Shown in pieces: positions 1 through 8,310 of a stretch of DNA of 64,000 nt. Each line of letters starts with the position of its first letter. Within the stretch, counting starts at the first letter, position 1. The position numbers and the translations under genes were made by a program. Under the pieces are notes generated by a model. It did no database searches, had not been told where the DNA came from, and worked only from the letters and a program-made list of their open reading frames with translations. Origin of the DNA: Hymenobacter sp. BT559 (lineage in GTDB: Bacteria; Bacteroidota; Bacteroidia; Cytophagales; Hymenobacteraceae); assembly GCF_017571525.1 (NCBI RefSeq), contig NZ_JAGETY010000011.1, forward strand, positions 114,276 to 178,275, written 5' to 3'.

Positions 1-330
1 TACTACGAGCCCTGGGGCTACACCCCGCTCGAGTGCGTGGCCCGCGGCGTGCCGGCCGTGACCAGCGACCTCTCCGGCTTTGGCGACTACGTGCAGAAAA
101 ACGTGCCCGACCACGAAGAAAAAGGCATCTTCGTGGTGCGCCGCCAGGAGCGCAGCTTCGACCAGGCCGCCGAAGAGCTCACCGAGATGCTCTGGAACTT
201 CGTGCTGCTCAATCGCCGCGAGCGCATCACCCAGCGCAACCGCGTGGAGAGCTCGGCCGATATTTTCGACTGGAAAAACCTGCGCGTGTACTACGACCGG
301 GCGTATGCACTGGCCTTGGAGCGGCAGTAA
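1..330 (+). CDS. glycogen synthase, GT3 family (3' end only)
   Basis: The window opens inside this gene; only the last 109 codons are present. The peptide begins YYEPWGYTPLECVARGVP, the donor-sugar binding loop of the eukaryote-like GT3 glycogen synthases. It continues with a conserved SGFG and an Arg-rich helix ending in QRNRVESSADIFDW, which matches the C-terminal region of yeast/animal Gsy enzymes rather than the GT5 GlgA family. The enzyme would transfer glucose from UDP-glucose to glycogen in the cytoplasm. GT3 enzymes are known in Bacteroidota. The TAA stop is at 328-330. Upstream context is outside the window, so start and regulation cannot be judged. Confidence 0.85.
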   Translation, partial: YYEPWGYTPLECVARGVPAVTSDLSGFGDYVQKNVPDHEEKGIFVVRRQERSFDQAAEELTEMLWNFVLLNRRERITQRNRVESSADIFDWKNLRVYYDRAYALALERQ

Positions 331-433
331 CCCTCGTTTAGAAAGTTACCGCAGAGGTTCGCCGTGGTAAGCGCTGAGGCACGCTGAGTGCTTATACCTC
401 GGCGAGCCTCAGCAGTAACCTCTCGAATAGTCT

Positions 434-1309
434 GTGCGCAACCTACTCTTCCTCCTGCTAATTGCCCCGGCCGCCCTGGCCAGCGATTTCTGGCTAGCCC
501 CCGCCAGCTACCGCGTGGCCGTAGGCGCATCGGTGCCGCTTCGTTTGCTGATAGGCGAGAATTTTGTGGGCGAAACTTGGTCCCGGCCCATGCGCCGCGT
601 GCAGCGCCTAGTGCGGCTAGGGCCCACCGCCGCGGCCGATACCACCGACCTGCTCCCAGCGCTACTAGCCGACTCGCTAGCCCCTGTGCTGCGCTGCCCG
701 GCGGCCGGCACCCATGTAGTAGCCCTTACCAGCCGGCTAGCCTACAGCGAGCTGCCCGCTGAGCAGTTCACGGCCTACCTGCGCGAAGCCGGCCTAGGCA
801 ACGCCCTGCGCCAGCGCCAGGAAGCCGGTGAGGCCGCTACCAAGCCCGGCCGCGAGGCCTATCGCCGCTGCGCCAAAGCCTTGGTGCTGGCTAGCCAGGG
901 CGCCACCGGCCGCACTCTGGGCGCGGCGGCCGATACGGCTTTTCGGCGGGTGCTAGGCCTGCCGCTGGAGTTGGTGCCCGAGCAAAACCCCTACCGCCTG
1001 CGCCCCGGCGCTGGCCTCACGGTGCGGGTGCTGAGCCAGGGGCAGCCGGTGCCGGGGGCACTGGTGCAGGTGTGGCAGGCTAGCGCATCCGCCGCCAAAC
1101 CAACTGCCGCGCCAGTGGTTACTCATTTCACTACCCATACCAATAGCCAGGGCCGGGTGCTGCTGCGCCTGCCCGGCGCAGGGCCGTATCTGCTAGCCAC
1201 TGTGCACATCGAGAACGCGCCGCCTGCCCTGGCCGCGCGGGCCGACTGGCTCAGCACCTGGGCCTCACTCACCTTTGGCGGGCCCGATGTGGGGCTGCCG
1301 GTGCGTTAA
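434..1309 (+). CDS. DUF4198-type periplasmic protein
   Basis: A 291-aa protein with a clear signal peptide (MRNLLFLLLIAPAALA), starting at GTG 434. The mature part begins DFWLAPASYRVAVGASVPLRL, the typical opening of DUF4198 proteins (HDFWLxP), and includes the following Gly-Glu-Asn-Phe segment. About residues 190-270 form a second beta-rich domain with a VxVLSQGQPVPGALVQVW motif, as in carboxypeptidase-regulatory-like folds. DUF4198 proteins are often found beside metal uptake or efflux genes, but no such gene is visible here, so the substrate is unknown. The gene stands alone between the glycogen synthase and the STAS gene. I count 11 CTAG tetranucleotides inside it. Confidence 0.7.
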   Translation: MRNLLFLLLIAPAALASDFWLAPASYRVAVGASVPLRLLIGENFVGETWSRPMRRVQRLVRLGPTAAADTTDLLPALLADSLAPVLRCPAAGTHVVALTSRLAYSELPAEQFTAYLREAGLGNALRQRQEAGEAATKPGREAYRRCAKALVLASQGATGRTLGAAADTAFRRVLGLPLELVPEQNPYRLRPGAGLTVRVLSQGQPVPGALVQVWQASASAAKPTAAPVVTHFTTHTNSQGRVLLRLPGAGPYLLATVHIENAPPALAARADWLSTWASLTFGGPDVGLPVR

Positions 1310-1425
1310 GCACAACTTGCCAAGTACTTAACACCGAACCTTCATTTGACTCTGGTTTCGCGTTTTCCTTTTTCTTCCTACCTTCGCCACTCTGCATCAA
1401 ATTCTCCATCTCCCGCCGCGGTTCT

Positions 1426-1800
1426 ATGAAGTACTCCATCGATAAAAAAGAGAGCTACACCGTCATCACCATTGATGAAAAAAAGCTCGACACAACCGTT
1501 GCGCCTGACCTAAAATCGGAGTTCGTTAAACTCAACGCTGAGGGCAGTAACAACCTGATACTGGACCTACAAAACGTAAAATACACCGACTCGTCGGGCC
1601 TCAGCAGCATCCTCATCGCCAACCGTCTTTGCAACTCAACCGGCGGCCTGCTGGTGCTCACCGGCCTGCAAGACCACGTGCTCAAGCTCATCACCATCAG
1701 CAAGCTCGAATCGGTGCTGCACATCCTGCCCACCGTAGAGGAAGGCATCGACCGCATCTTTTTGCACGCCATCGAGCGCGACCTTACGGACAAGGAGTAA
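1426..1800 (+). CDS. STAS-domain protein (anti-sigma factor antagonist type)
   Basis: A 124-aa single-domain STAS protein. The segment NLILDLQNVKYTDSSGLSSI carries the conserved Asp-Ser-Ser-Gly turn; the first or second Ser is the usual phosphorylation site in SpoIIAA/RsbV-like antagonists. The flanking beta-alpha pattern (VITIDEKKLD, LVLTGL, LESVLHILPTVEEGI) covers the whole fold with no extra domain. Such proteins bind an anti-sigma factor kinase when unphosphorylated. No kinase or sigma factor is adjacent, so the partner is unknown. A near-consensus -7 box (TACCTTCG) lies about 45 bases upstream. The gene is followed by a long inverted repeat and then rnz. Confidence 0.85.
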   Translation: MKYSIDKKESYTVITIDEKKLDTTVAPDLKSEFVKLNAEGSNNLILDLQNVKYTDSSGLSSILIANRLCNSTGGLLVLTGLQDHVLKLITISKLESVLHILPTVEEGIDRIFLHAIERDLTDKE

Positions 1801-1811
1801 GTTTTTTTCTA

Positions 1812-1950
1812 AGCTGTTAGCCGTTAGCTAGTAGCTGTTCGCTTTTCATCCGTTGAAAGCAACAGCTAGCAGCTAACGGTTATGCTTTTTCAGTGCCTGC
1901 CCCACGGCTAGCCATGCAAAACAGCGAACAGCTAACGGCTAACGGCTAAA
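1812..1950. repeat. inverted-repeat cluster, family C
   Basis: Three related segments rich in AGCTGTT, CCGTTAGC and GCTAGC lie between the STAS stop (1800) and the rnz GTG (1955). The first (about 1812-1846, plus sense) is nearly the reverse complement both of the middle one (about 1856-1883) and of the last one (about 1922-1950). Two alternative hairpins can therefore form. Another copy with similar wording is at 15940-16032. It fills almost the entire intergenic space. Confidence 0.7.
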
Positions 1951-1954
1951 CGCA

Positions 1955-2872
1955 GTGACTTTTGAGCTTCAAATTTTGGGCAGCGGCTCGGCCACCCCGA
2001 TGGTGGGGCGCCACCCCACGGCGCAGCTGCTGGCCGTGGGCGAGGGCCGCTACCTCATCGACTGCGGCGAGGGCACTCAGCTGCGGCTGCTTGAGCACCG
2101 CCGACGCCTCAGCTCGCTGCGGGTCATTTTTATCTCGCACCTGCACGGCGACCACTACTTCGGGCTATTTGGCCTGCTGAGTACGTTGCACTTGCAAGGC
2201 CGCCAGGAGCCCCTCACGGTGGTAGGCCCGCCCGGCCTCGAGCTGGTACTCACCACCCAGGCCATGCACTCGCAGATGCAGCCGGGCTATACTATCACCT
2301 TCGTGCCCGTCGATACGGAGGCGCACGCTGTGGTGTATGAAGATGCGCAGGTGCGGGTGTGGTCGTTGCCCATGCGCCACCGCATTCCGTGCGCCGGCTA
2401 CCTGTTTGAGGAGCAGCCCCGCCGCGACAAGCTGGTGAAGGAGCTCTTGCCCACTAGCCTTACCCCTAGCGAGCTAAGCCAGCTAGCCCAGGGCCACGAC
2501 CTGCCGGCCAATGAAGCCACCGGCCGCCCCGCCCTGGCGCACGCCGCTGTATCGGTGCCGGCCGCGCCGCCGCGCCGCTACGCTTTCTGCTCCGACACCC
2601 GCTACCAGCCCGAGTTGGCCGAGTTGGTGCGGGGGGTAGACTTGCTCTACCACGAGGCTACCTTTTTGGATGACCTGCGCGAGCGAGCCGCCATCACCTA
2701 TCATAGCACCGCCCGGCAGGCCGCCACTACTGCCCGCGATGCCGATGCGCACCGCCTGCTCATTGGCCACTTCTCCTCGCGCTACAAAGAACTGGCCTGG
2801 CATCTGAAAGAAGCGCAGGCTGTTTTTGCCTGGACCGAGCTGGCCACTGAAGGCTTGATTGTCAGCGTATGA
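1955..2872 (+). CDS. rnz: ribonuclease Z
   Basis: A 305-aa metallo-beta-lactamase-fold endonuclease that removes 3' trailers from tRNA precursors. The zinc-binding motif ISHLHGDHYFGLFGLL is at about residues 54-69 (HxHxDH), and a second set of ligands follows: FCSDTRY (about residue 209), LLYHEATF (about 230) and IGHFSSRY near the C-terminus. The length fits the short bacterial tRNase Z family. The start is a GTG at 1955, five bases after the family C repeat; no earlier in-frame start fits the conserved MTFELQILGSGSATP opening. CCA is not encoded in the two tRNA genes of this window, consistent with a need for trailer trimming. Confidence 0.92.
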   Translation: MTFELQILGSGSATPMVGRHPTAQLLAVGEGRYLIDCGEGTQLRLLEHRRRLSSLRVIFISHLHGDHYFGLFGLLSTLHLQGRQEPLTVVGPPGLELVLTTQAMHSQMQPGYTITFVPVDTEAHAVVYEDAQVRVWSLPMRHRIPCAGYLFEEQPRRDKLVKELLPTSLTPSELSQLAQGHDLPANEATGRPALAHAAVSVPAAPPRRYAFCSDTRYQPELAELVRGVDLLYHEATFLDDLRERAAITYHSTARQAATTARDADAHRLLIGHFSSRYKELAWHLKEAQAVFAWTELATEGLIVSV

Positions 2873-2877
2873 TAACC

Positions 2878-2973
2878 GTTTGTCAGTGCGAGCGCAGCGC
2901 GGCAATCGCACCGGCACGATACCCGAACGACTTGTTCTTGTGCGATTGCCGCGCTGCGCTCGCACTGACAAAC
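2878..2973. repeat. long perfect inverted repeat, family A
   Basis: Two perfect 34-base arms (2878-2911 and 2940-2973) flank a 28-base loop. The arms carry the core TGCGAGCGCA followed by CGCGGCAATC, shared with the repeats at 17967-18087 and 39597-39726. The element begins 5 bases after the rnz stop and ends 6 bases before the next ATG, so it occupies the whole gap between two same-strand genes. It has no T tract of a classical terminator. Confidence 0.9.
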
Positions 2974-2979
2974 TAACAG

Positions 2980-3726
2980 ATGGCCACCTACGCCCACAAA
3001 AAGCAGCAGCTTTACCTCGTGCTCAGCGGCATTTTCCTGGTAAATGCGCTGCTGGCCGAGATTATCGGCGTCAAAATATTCTCGGTTGAGAAAAGCTTCG
3101 GGCTTACCGGAAGCCTTTCGGCGGGGGTGCTGGTGTGGCCGGTGGTATTTATCGGCACCGATATTATCAATGAGTACTTCGGGCGTAAGGGCGTGCTACG
3201 CATTACCTTCCTCACGGTGGGGCTCATTCTGTATGCCTTCCTGGTCATACTAGGCACTACCAAGCTCGCACCCGCCGACTTTTGGCTCGACCTCAATAAG
3301 ACTGACCCGCAGGGCCGGCCGTTTAATATCGAGTTTGCCTACCAAAGCATATTCCGGCAGGGGCTAGGCATCATCATTGGCTCGCTCACAGCCTTTGTGG
3401 TGGGGCAGGTGCTCGATGCCAGTGTGTTTCAGCTGTTTCGGCGCATCACGGGCAGCAAGTATATCTGGCTGCGGGCCACGGGTTCCACGCTCATCTCGCA
3501 GCTCGTCGACAGCTTTGTGGTGCTCTACGTGGCGTTTTACCTATTCGGCAACTGGTCGATGGCGCAAGTGTTGGAAGTGGCCCGCTTCAACTACTGGTAT
3601 AAATTTGCCGCCGCCGTGGTGCTCACGCCGGTACTTTATCTGGCGCATTACGCTATCGACCGCTACCTAGGCCCCGCCGAAACGGCCGAACTGCAAGAGG
3701 AAGCTTTTGTAGATAAAAGTGTGTAA
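2980..3726 (+). CDS. yhhQ: VUT-family queuosine precursor transporter
   Basis: A 248-aa integral membrane protein with six or so hydrophobic segments. The opening LVLSGIFLVNALLAEIIGVK, the following segment with GVLVWPVVFIGTDIINEYFG, and a later QLVDSFVVLYVAFYL are hallmarks of the YhhQ/VUT family. In E. coli this family imports queuosine precursors (preQ0/preQ1). Its position beside rnz and trpS, and the presence of gluQ (which acts on queuosine in tRNA-Asp) elsewhere in the window, fit a tRNA-modification role. The substrate is inferred from family only; some members were once called vitamin transporters. Confidence 0.82.
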   Translation: MATYAHKKQQLYLVLSGIFLVNALLAEIIGVKIFSVEKSFGLTGSLSAGVLVWPVVFIGTDIINEYFGRKGVLRITFLTVGLILYAFLVILGTTKLAPADFWLDLNKTDPQGRPFNIEFAYQSIFRQGLGIIIGSLTAFVVGQVLDASVFQLFRRITGSKYIWLRATGSTLISQLVDSFVVLYVAFYLFGNWSMAQVLEVARFNYWYKFAAAVVLTPVLYLAHYAIDRYLGPAETAELQEEAFVDKSV

Positions 3727-3851
3727 TGTCTCAACTTTGCGCTGTAAACGAAAGCCTCAGCTAGTTCCTGGGAGCTTTCACGCTATTTAAGTATTACCTG
3801 GGCTGTGCGCACGTGCTAACATGCATCGCCAGCTTCGTATGACAATTAGTT

Positions 3852-4826
3852 ATGTCCCGCATCCTTACCGGCATCCAGAGCACCGGCCGCCCACACCTCG
3901 GCAACCTGCTTGGCGCCATTCTGCCCGCCATCGAGCTGTCGAAAAACCCGGCCAATGAGTCGCTGTACTTCATTGCCGATTTGCACTCGCTCACCACCGT
4001 GCGCGACGCTAGCCTGCTGCGCGCCAACACCTACGCCGTAGCGGCCGCGTGGCTGGCCTGCGGCTTCGACACCGAGAAAAACCTGTTTTACCGGCAGTCG
4101 GACGTGCCGCAGGTAACCGAGCTAACCTGGTACCTGTCGTGCTTCACGCCCTACCCCATGCTGGCTAATGCGCACAGCTTTAAGGATAAGAGCGACCGCT
4201 TATCGGATGTGAACGCCGGGCTTTTCACTTATCCGGTGCTGATGGCGGCCGACATTCTGCTCTACGATGCCGAGGTAGTGCCCGTGGGCAAAGACCAGAT
4301 TCAGCACCTCGAAATAGCGCGCGATATTGCTGCCGCTTTCAACAACCGCTATGGCGACACCCTAGTGGAGCCGCGCGCCCGCGTAGATGCCGACCTGATG
4401 ACCATCCCGGGCACCGACGGCCAGAAGATGAGCAAGAGCTACGGCAACATCATCGACGTGTTTGCGCCCGAAAAGGAACTGCTGAAAGCCGTGAAGAGCA
4501 TTATCTCGGACAGCACGCCGCTTGAAGCACCCAAAAACCCCGACACCGATACCACCTTCAAGCTATATGCGCTGCTGGCTAGCCCCCAGGAAACGGCCGA
4601 CCTGCGCCAGCGCTATGAGGCCGGCGGCTTCGGCTACGGCCACGCCAAGCAGGCACTCTACGAGCTGATTTTGCGCCGCTTTGCTACCGAGCGCGAGCGG
4701 TTCAACTTCTACATGAACAACTTGCCCGAGCTGGACGCCCAGCTAGCCCTCGGCGCCCGGCGCGCCCAGGAATACGGCGCGGGCGTGCTGGCCAAGGTGC
4801 GGCAAAAAGTGGGCTACGGCGTCTGA
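3852..4826 (+). CDS. trpS: tryptophanyl-tRNA synthetase
   Basis: A 324-aa class I aminoacyl-tRNA synthetase of the usual bacterial TrpS length. The HIGH-equivalent is in TGIQSTGRPHLGNLLGAI at residues 6-23. The KMSKS loop appears as GQKMSKSYGN at about residues 195-204. The tryptophan-pocket segments YPVLMAADILLYDA and VPVGKDQIQHLEIARDIA are intact. It charges tRNA-Trp in the cytosol. The 125-base gap upstream shows no strong promoter by eye. The TGA stop is itself the first three bases of the family D inverted repeat, so the mRNA 3' end would fold back on that element. Confidence 0.95.
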   Translation: MSRILTGIQSTGRPHLGNLLGAILPAIELSKNPANESLYFIADLHSLTTVRDASLLRANTYAVAAAWLACGFDTEKNLFYRQSDVPQVTELTWYLSCFTPYPMLANAHSFKDKSDRLSDVNAGLFTYPVLMAADILLYDAEVVPVGKDQIQHLEIARDIAAAFNNRYGDTLVEPRARVDADLMTIPGTDGQKMSKSYGNIIDVFAPEKELLKAVKSIISDSTPLEAPKNPDTDTTFKLYALLASPQETADLRQRYEAGGFGYGHAKQALYELILRRFATERERFNFYMNNLPELDAQLALGARRAQEYGAGVLAKVRQKVGYGV

Positions 4827-5000
4827 ACCACGGATTCGGCCGGATTTTTCGGATTAATCGGATTGTGTAGATGATTTCTTTTCGCTAGCCCCCTGCAAAA
4901 GCTGACAATGAGAACGGCCGCCATTTGGGCGGCCGTTCTGCGTTTTAATCGTCCACAAAATCCGAGTAATTTGAAAAATCCGGCTGAATCCGTGGTTCAG
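4824..5000. repeat. inverted repeat, family D, spanning a convergent gene pair
   Basis: Imperfect arms of about 43 bases (4824-4866 and 4958-5000) begin TGAACCACGGATTC and carry GCCGGATTTTTC. The outer ends coincide with the stop codons of trpS (4824-4826) and of the minus-strand gene (4997-4999), so both genes read TGA from the repeat. A separate strong hairpin sits in the middle of the loop. Confidence 0.8.
4911..4939. terminator. bidirectional terminator-like hairpin
   Basis: Perfect 12-base G+C-rich arms (4911-4922 and 4928-4939) surround the loop ATTTG, followed by TGCGTTTT on the plus strand. It lies between the convergent trpS and the unknown gene and sits inside the family D repeat. 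Confidence 0.7.
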
Positions 5001-5806
5001 AAATTTTGCTGGTTGGTAAAGTTAAAACCGACCTTGCTGCCGCGACTCACCTGCTGATTTTCGAGCTTTTGCTTGACGCTGATGCGCTGAATTTCGGGTA
5101 GCGGCGGGGCAATGAGGTCATTGTTGACAGCCGCAATCATGGCGCTTTCCACAAATAAGCGCAGCGACTCGGCCGTGACGGTGCAGCAGCTCATGTCGGG
5201 GTTGGGCAGCTCCAGCTGCTGCACGCCTTCCAGAAAATAGTGGCTATCGATGTTGATGAGCAGGCGTCCGAGCAGGTAGCCGGGGTCGTTCATTCGTTGG
5301 TAGCGAATGCTGTCGGCCATGAAGTTGTAGGCCATGATATGGCCGAAGAAGCGCCGCCGGAAATCGGCCTCAACGTAGGGTGTGTTGAGCGGCCCAAAGT
5401 CGTCGGGGAAGGTGACAATGTTGGAGTGCATGATGAACACCAGCAAGTCGCCCGAGAAGCGAATGTGAAACTCCATCTCGTTGACCGGCAAGCACTCAAT
5501 CTTGACGCTGGCGTCAGAATCGGTCGTCACTTTCTGCGTCAGCTCCAGGCACAGCTGCTGCGAGGTTTGGCGCAGCAGCGTGAAGGCGGCCTGGGTGGCC
5601 CGAAAAATAGCCTGCTTGGCGCTCGATTTTTCGCGCAGGCCCTGGGCAATGAGGTTGAGGCGGTCGGGCGGCAGGTCTTCCGAAATTTCGACGGGCTCGA
5701 CGAGCGGGGCGGCGGGCACTTTTCTGGGTCGCACCGTTTTTTTGCGGGTGGCGGGCTGGCCCGTGGCAGTGGCTGGGGCAGAAGAAGCAGCGGCAGATTT
5801 AGCCAT
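4997..5806 (-). CDS. conserved hypothetical protein with basic N-terminus
   Basis: A 269-aa protein I cannot assign to a named family. Residues 1-45 are Ala/Pro/Lys/Arg rich and probably disordered (TRKKTVRPRKVP). Residues 60-110 form an amphipathic helix, and the rest looks like a single alpha/beta domain with MEFHIRFSGDLLVFIMHSNI and FGHIMAYNFMADSIRYQRMND. There is no signal peptide or membrane segment, so it is probably cytoplasmic. It is a single-gene unit convergent with trpS. ATG 5806 is the natural start because it precedes the basic tail directly. An enzymatic role cannot be read from the sequence. Confidence 0.7.
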   Translation of the reverse strand: MAKSAAASSAPATATGQPATRKKTVRPRKVPAAPLVEPVEISEDLPPDRLNLIAQGLREKSSAKQAIFRATQAAFTLLRQTSQQLCLELTQKVTTDSDASVKIECLPVNEMEFHIRFSGDLLVFIMHSNIVTFPDDFGPLNTPYVEADFRRRFFGHIMAYNFMADSIRYQRMNDPGYLLGRLLINIDSHYFLEGVQQLELPNPDMSCCTVTAESLRLFVESAMIAAVNNDLIAPPLPEIQRISVKQKLENQQVSRGSKVGFNFTNQQNF

Positions 5807-6031
5807 AGGGAAAGGAAAAAAAAGGGTCGGCGGTGCCCACGCAAGTGGCAGAGCAGGTTATGCAAGGAGTACGTAAGGGGGCTGCCTTTAAGTTTTGAAC
5901 CAGACTGGGGCTAGCGGCGGGCCGAGCCACCTTTTGGCCAAAGCTGCGTCTTTGCGCGGCCTAGCGGTGGCCACAGCTGCGCAAGTAGGCCGCCGCCGTA
6001 ATTTCAGCCTTCCAATTTTTATTTTCTGAAC

Positions 6032-8203
6032 ATGATACAGCACACAGTCCGCCAGGCGGGCGTGGCAATGGCACTGCTGCTAGCCGGCACCACAACCACG
6101 TGGGCCCAGTTTGGCCCCGGCACGCAGTGGACCAAAGACGGATACGGCTACCTCAAAACGGAGAAAGACGCCATCGTGCAACTGGATGCCCGCAAGCCGG
6201 GGCAGGCCCTCACTATCCTCAGCGCGCAGCAGCTCACGCCCCCGGGCGCCACGGCTCCGCTGAAAGTGCGCCGCTTTGCCCTGTCGGAAGATGGCAAGCA
6301 GGTGCTGCTCAATACCAATACCAAGAAGGTGTGGCGCTACGACACGCGCGGCGACTACTGGGTGTATGACCTGGCTAGCAAGCAGTTGACCCAGCTGGGC
6401 AAGGGCCGGCCCGAGTCGTCGCTGATGTTTGCCAAGTTTTCGCCCGATGGCAAAAAGGTGGCCTACGTGAGTGAGCACAACCTGTTTGTGGAAAACCTGG
6501 CCGACCACCAGATTACCCAGTTGACCAGCGACGGCACCGACCGCCTCATCAACGGCACCTTCGACTGGGTGTATGAGGAAGAGCTGGACTGCCGCGACGG
6601 CTTCCGCTGGGCGCCTGATGGCCAGAGCCTCGCCTACTGGCAGCTCGACGCCACCAAGACGCGCAACTACCTGATGCTGAATACCACCGACCAGCTGTAT
6701 CCCTATACTATCCCCGTGGAGTACCCGGTAGTGGGCCAGGACCCTAGCCGCGCCCGCATTGGGGTGGTGGCCGTGGGTGGCGGCGCTACCAAGTGGATGG
6801 ATATTCCCGGCGATGCCGTGCAGCACTACCTGCCGCGCATGGAGTGGGCCGGGCCGGGCCAGCTGATAGTGCAGCAGCTCAACCGCCGCCAGAACGAGAG
6901 CAATATCGTGCTGGTAAACGCGGCTAGCGGAGCCGCCAAGGTTATTTCGAGCGAAACCGACAAAGCCTGGGTCGATGCCAAAGATGGTGCCGTGGGCTGG
7001 AACTGGATTGAGGGCGGCAAGCGCTTTGTGTGGGCCAGCGAGAAAGATGGCTGGCGCCACCTCTACGCCATCGACCGCACGGGCAAGGAGAAGCTGCTGA
7101 CACCGGGCAACTACGACGTTATCAGCCTCGAAACCATCAGCGAGCCCACCGGCACGATTTACTTCATGGCCTCGCCGGCCAATGCCACCCAAACCTACCT
7201 CTACAAGGTGCCGCTGAAGGGCGGCAAGGCCGAGCGCGTGACACCCACTAACCTCACGGGCTCGAACAACTACGACATCTCTCCCAACGGCAAAATCGCG
7301 CTGCACACGTTCTCCAACACCGCCACCTTCCCGGTGGCCGACGTGGTGAGCCTGCCTGCCCACCAGCGCCTGAGCGGCGGCGACGTGCCCGAACAAGCCA
7401 AGGCAATGAAGCTGCCCAAGACGGAGTTTTTCCAGGTGAAAACCGTGGATGGCGTGACCCTCGACGGCTGGCTGGTGAAACCCACCAACTTCGACCCTAG
7501 CAAAAAATACCCCATCGTATTTATGGTCTACGGCGAGCCGGCGAGCCAGACGGTAGTTGACCGCTTTGGCACGGGCGCCAACCGCCTCTACCAGGGCAGC
7601 ATGGCCGACGATGGCTACATCTATGCCTCCATCGAAAACCGGGGCGCACCGGCGCCGCGCGGCCGCGAGTTCCGCAAGGCCATTTACCACAATATTGGCG
7701 CCCTCAACATCCGCGACCAGGCGATGGGGGCTAGCGAGGTGCTCAAGAATAAGTGGGTCGACACCAGCCGCGTGGCCGTGTGGGGCTGGAGCGGCGGCGG
7801 CAGCAGCACGCTCAGCCTGCTCATGCAGTACCCCAAGATTTACAAAACCGGCATCAGCATCGCGGCGGTGGATAACCAGCTCAACTACGACAACATCTAC
7901 CAGGAGCGCTACATGGGCCTGCTGCCCGAAGACCGCCACTACTTCGTCGACAACTCCCCCCTGGCCCACGCCAAGAACCTGCGCGGTAACCTGCTGCTCG
8001 TGCACGGCACCGGCGACGACAATGTGCACTACAACAACGCCGAGCAGATGATAAATGAGTTGGTCAAGTACAACAAAACTTTCCAGCTCATGAGCTACCC
8101 CAACCGCACGCACGGCATTTCGGAGGGCGAGGGCACCAGCCGCCACCTGGCCAGCACCTACACCAAATTCCTTAAGGACAACTGCCCGCCCGGCGGCCGC
8201 TAG
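6032..8203 (+). CDS. secreted S9 family dipeptidyl peptidase (DPP IV type)
   Basis: A 723-aa protein with a signal peptide ending near residue 25 (TTTTWAQ). It has a DPP IV N-terminal beta-propeller and a C-terminal alpha/beta-hydrolase. The double-Glu motif of DPP IV is seen in DWVYEEELDCRDGFRW (about residues 178-193), which anchors the substrate N-terminus. The catalytic triad is Ser587 in GWSGGGS, Asp662/663 in HGTGDDNVHY and His694 in NRTHGI. It would remove N-terminal dipeptides from peptides in the periplasm or at the cell surface. The gene is monocistronic, with its own terminator at 8229-8259. Confidence 0.92.
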   Translation: MIQHTVRQAGVAMALLLAGTTTTWAQFGPGTQWTKDGYGYLKTEKDAIVQLDARKPGQALTILSAQQLTPPGATAPLKVRRFALSEDGKQVLLNTNTKKVWRYDTRGDYWVYDLASKQLTQLGKGRPESSLMFAKFSPDGKKVAYVSEHNLFVENLADHQITQLTSDGTDRLINGTFDWVYEEELDCRDGFRWAPDGQSLAYWQLDATKTRNYLMLNTTDQLYPYTIPVEYPVVGQDPSRARIGVVAVGGGATKWMDIPGDAVQHYLPRMEWAGPGQLIVQQLNRRQNESNIVLVNAASGAAKVISSETDKAWVDAKDGAVGWNWIEGGKRFVWASEKDGWRHLYAIDRTGKEKLLTPGNYDVISLETISEPTGTIYFMASPANATQTYLYKVPLKGGKAERVTPTNLTGSNNYDISPNGKIALHTFSNTATFPVADVVSLPAHQRLSGGDVPEQAKAMKLPKTEFFQVKTVDGVTLDGWLVKPTNFDPSKKYPIVFMVYGEPASQTVVDRFGTGANRLYQGSMADDGYIYASIENRGAPAPRGREFRKAIYHNIGALNIRDQAMGASEVLKNKWVDTSRVAVWGWSGGGSSTLSLLMQYPKIYKTGISIAAVDNQLNYDNIYQERYMGLLPEDRHYFVDNSPLAHAKNLRGNLLLVHGTGDDNVHYNNAEQMINELVKYNKTFQLMSYPNRTHGISEGEGTSRHLASTYTKFLKDNCPPGGR

Positions 8204-8228
8204 CCCGGCTGACCTGGCTAGTACAATA

Positions 8229-8259
8229 AAGCCTCGCTTCCTAACTGGAAGCGGGGCTT
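8229..8259. terminator. intrinsic terminator
   Basis: Arms 8229-8241 and 8247-8259 (AAGCCTCGCTTCC with one G-T wobble) with loop TAACT, followed by a T run, just after the S9 peptidase stop. The convergent amidase may also use it. Confidence 0.8.
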
Positions 8260-8310
8260 TTTGCGGCTCACGAGCGCCGCCTCGAAGCGCTTAAGCAGCC
8301 TAACTCTTAG

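Noticed and set aside
2878..2973. Family A repeats as ordinary rho-independent terminators
   Set aside because: The arms are 34-43 bases and near perfect, lack a following T run, and two of the three copies lie between same-strand genes that are likely co-transcribed.
6080..8146. A 688-codon open frame on the minus strand across the S9 peptidase
   Set aside because: It is the mirror of a gene with strong third-position G/C bias; the translation is rich in Val, Ala, His and Gly without any motif, and the plus-strand gene has a complete catalytic triad.
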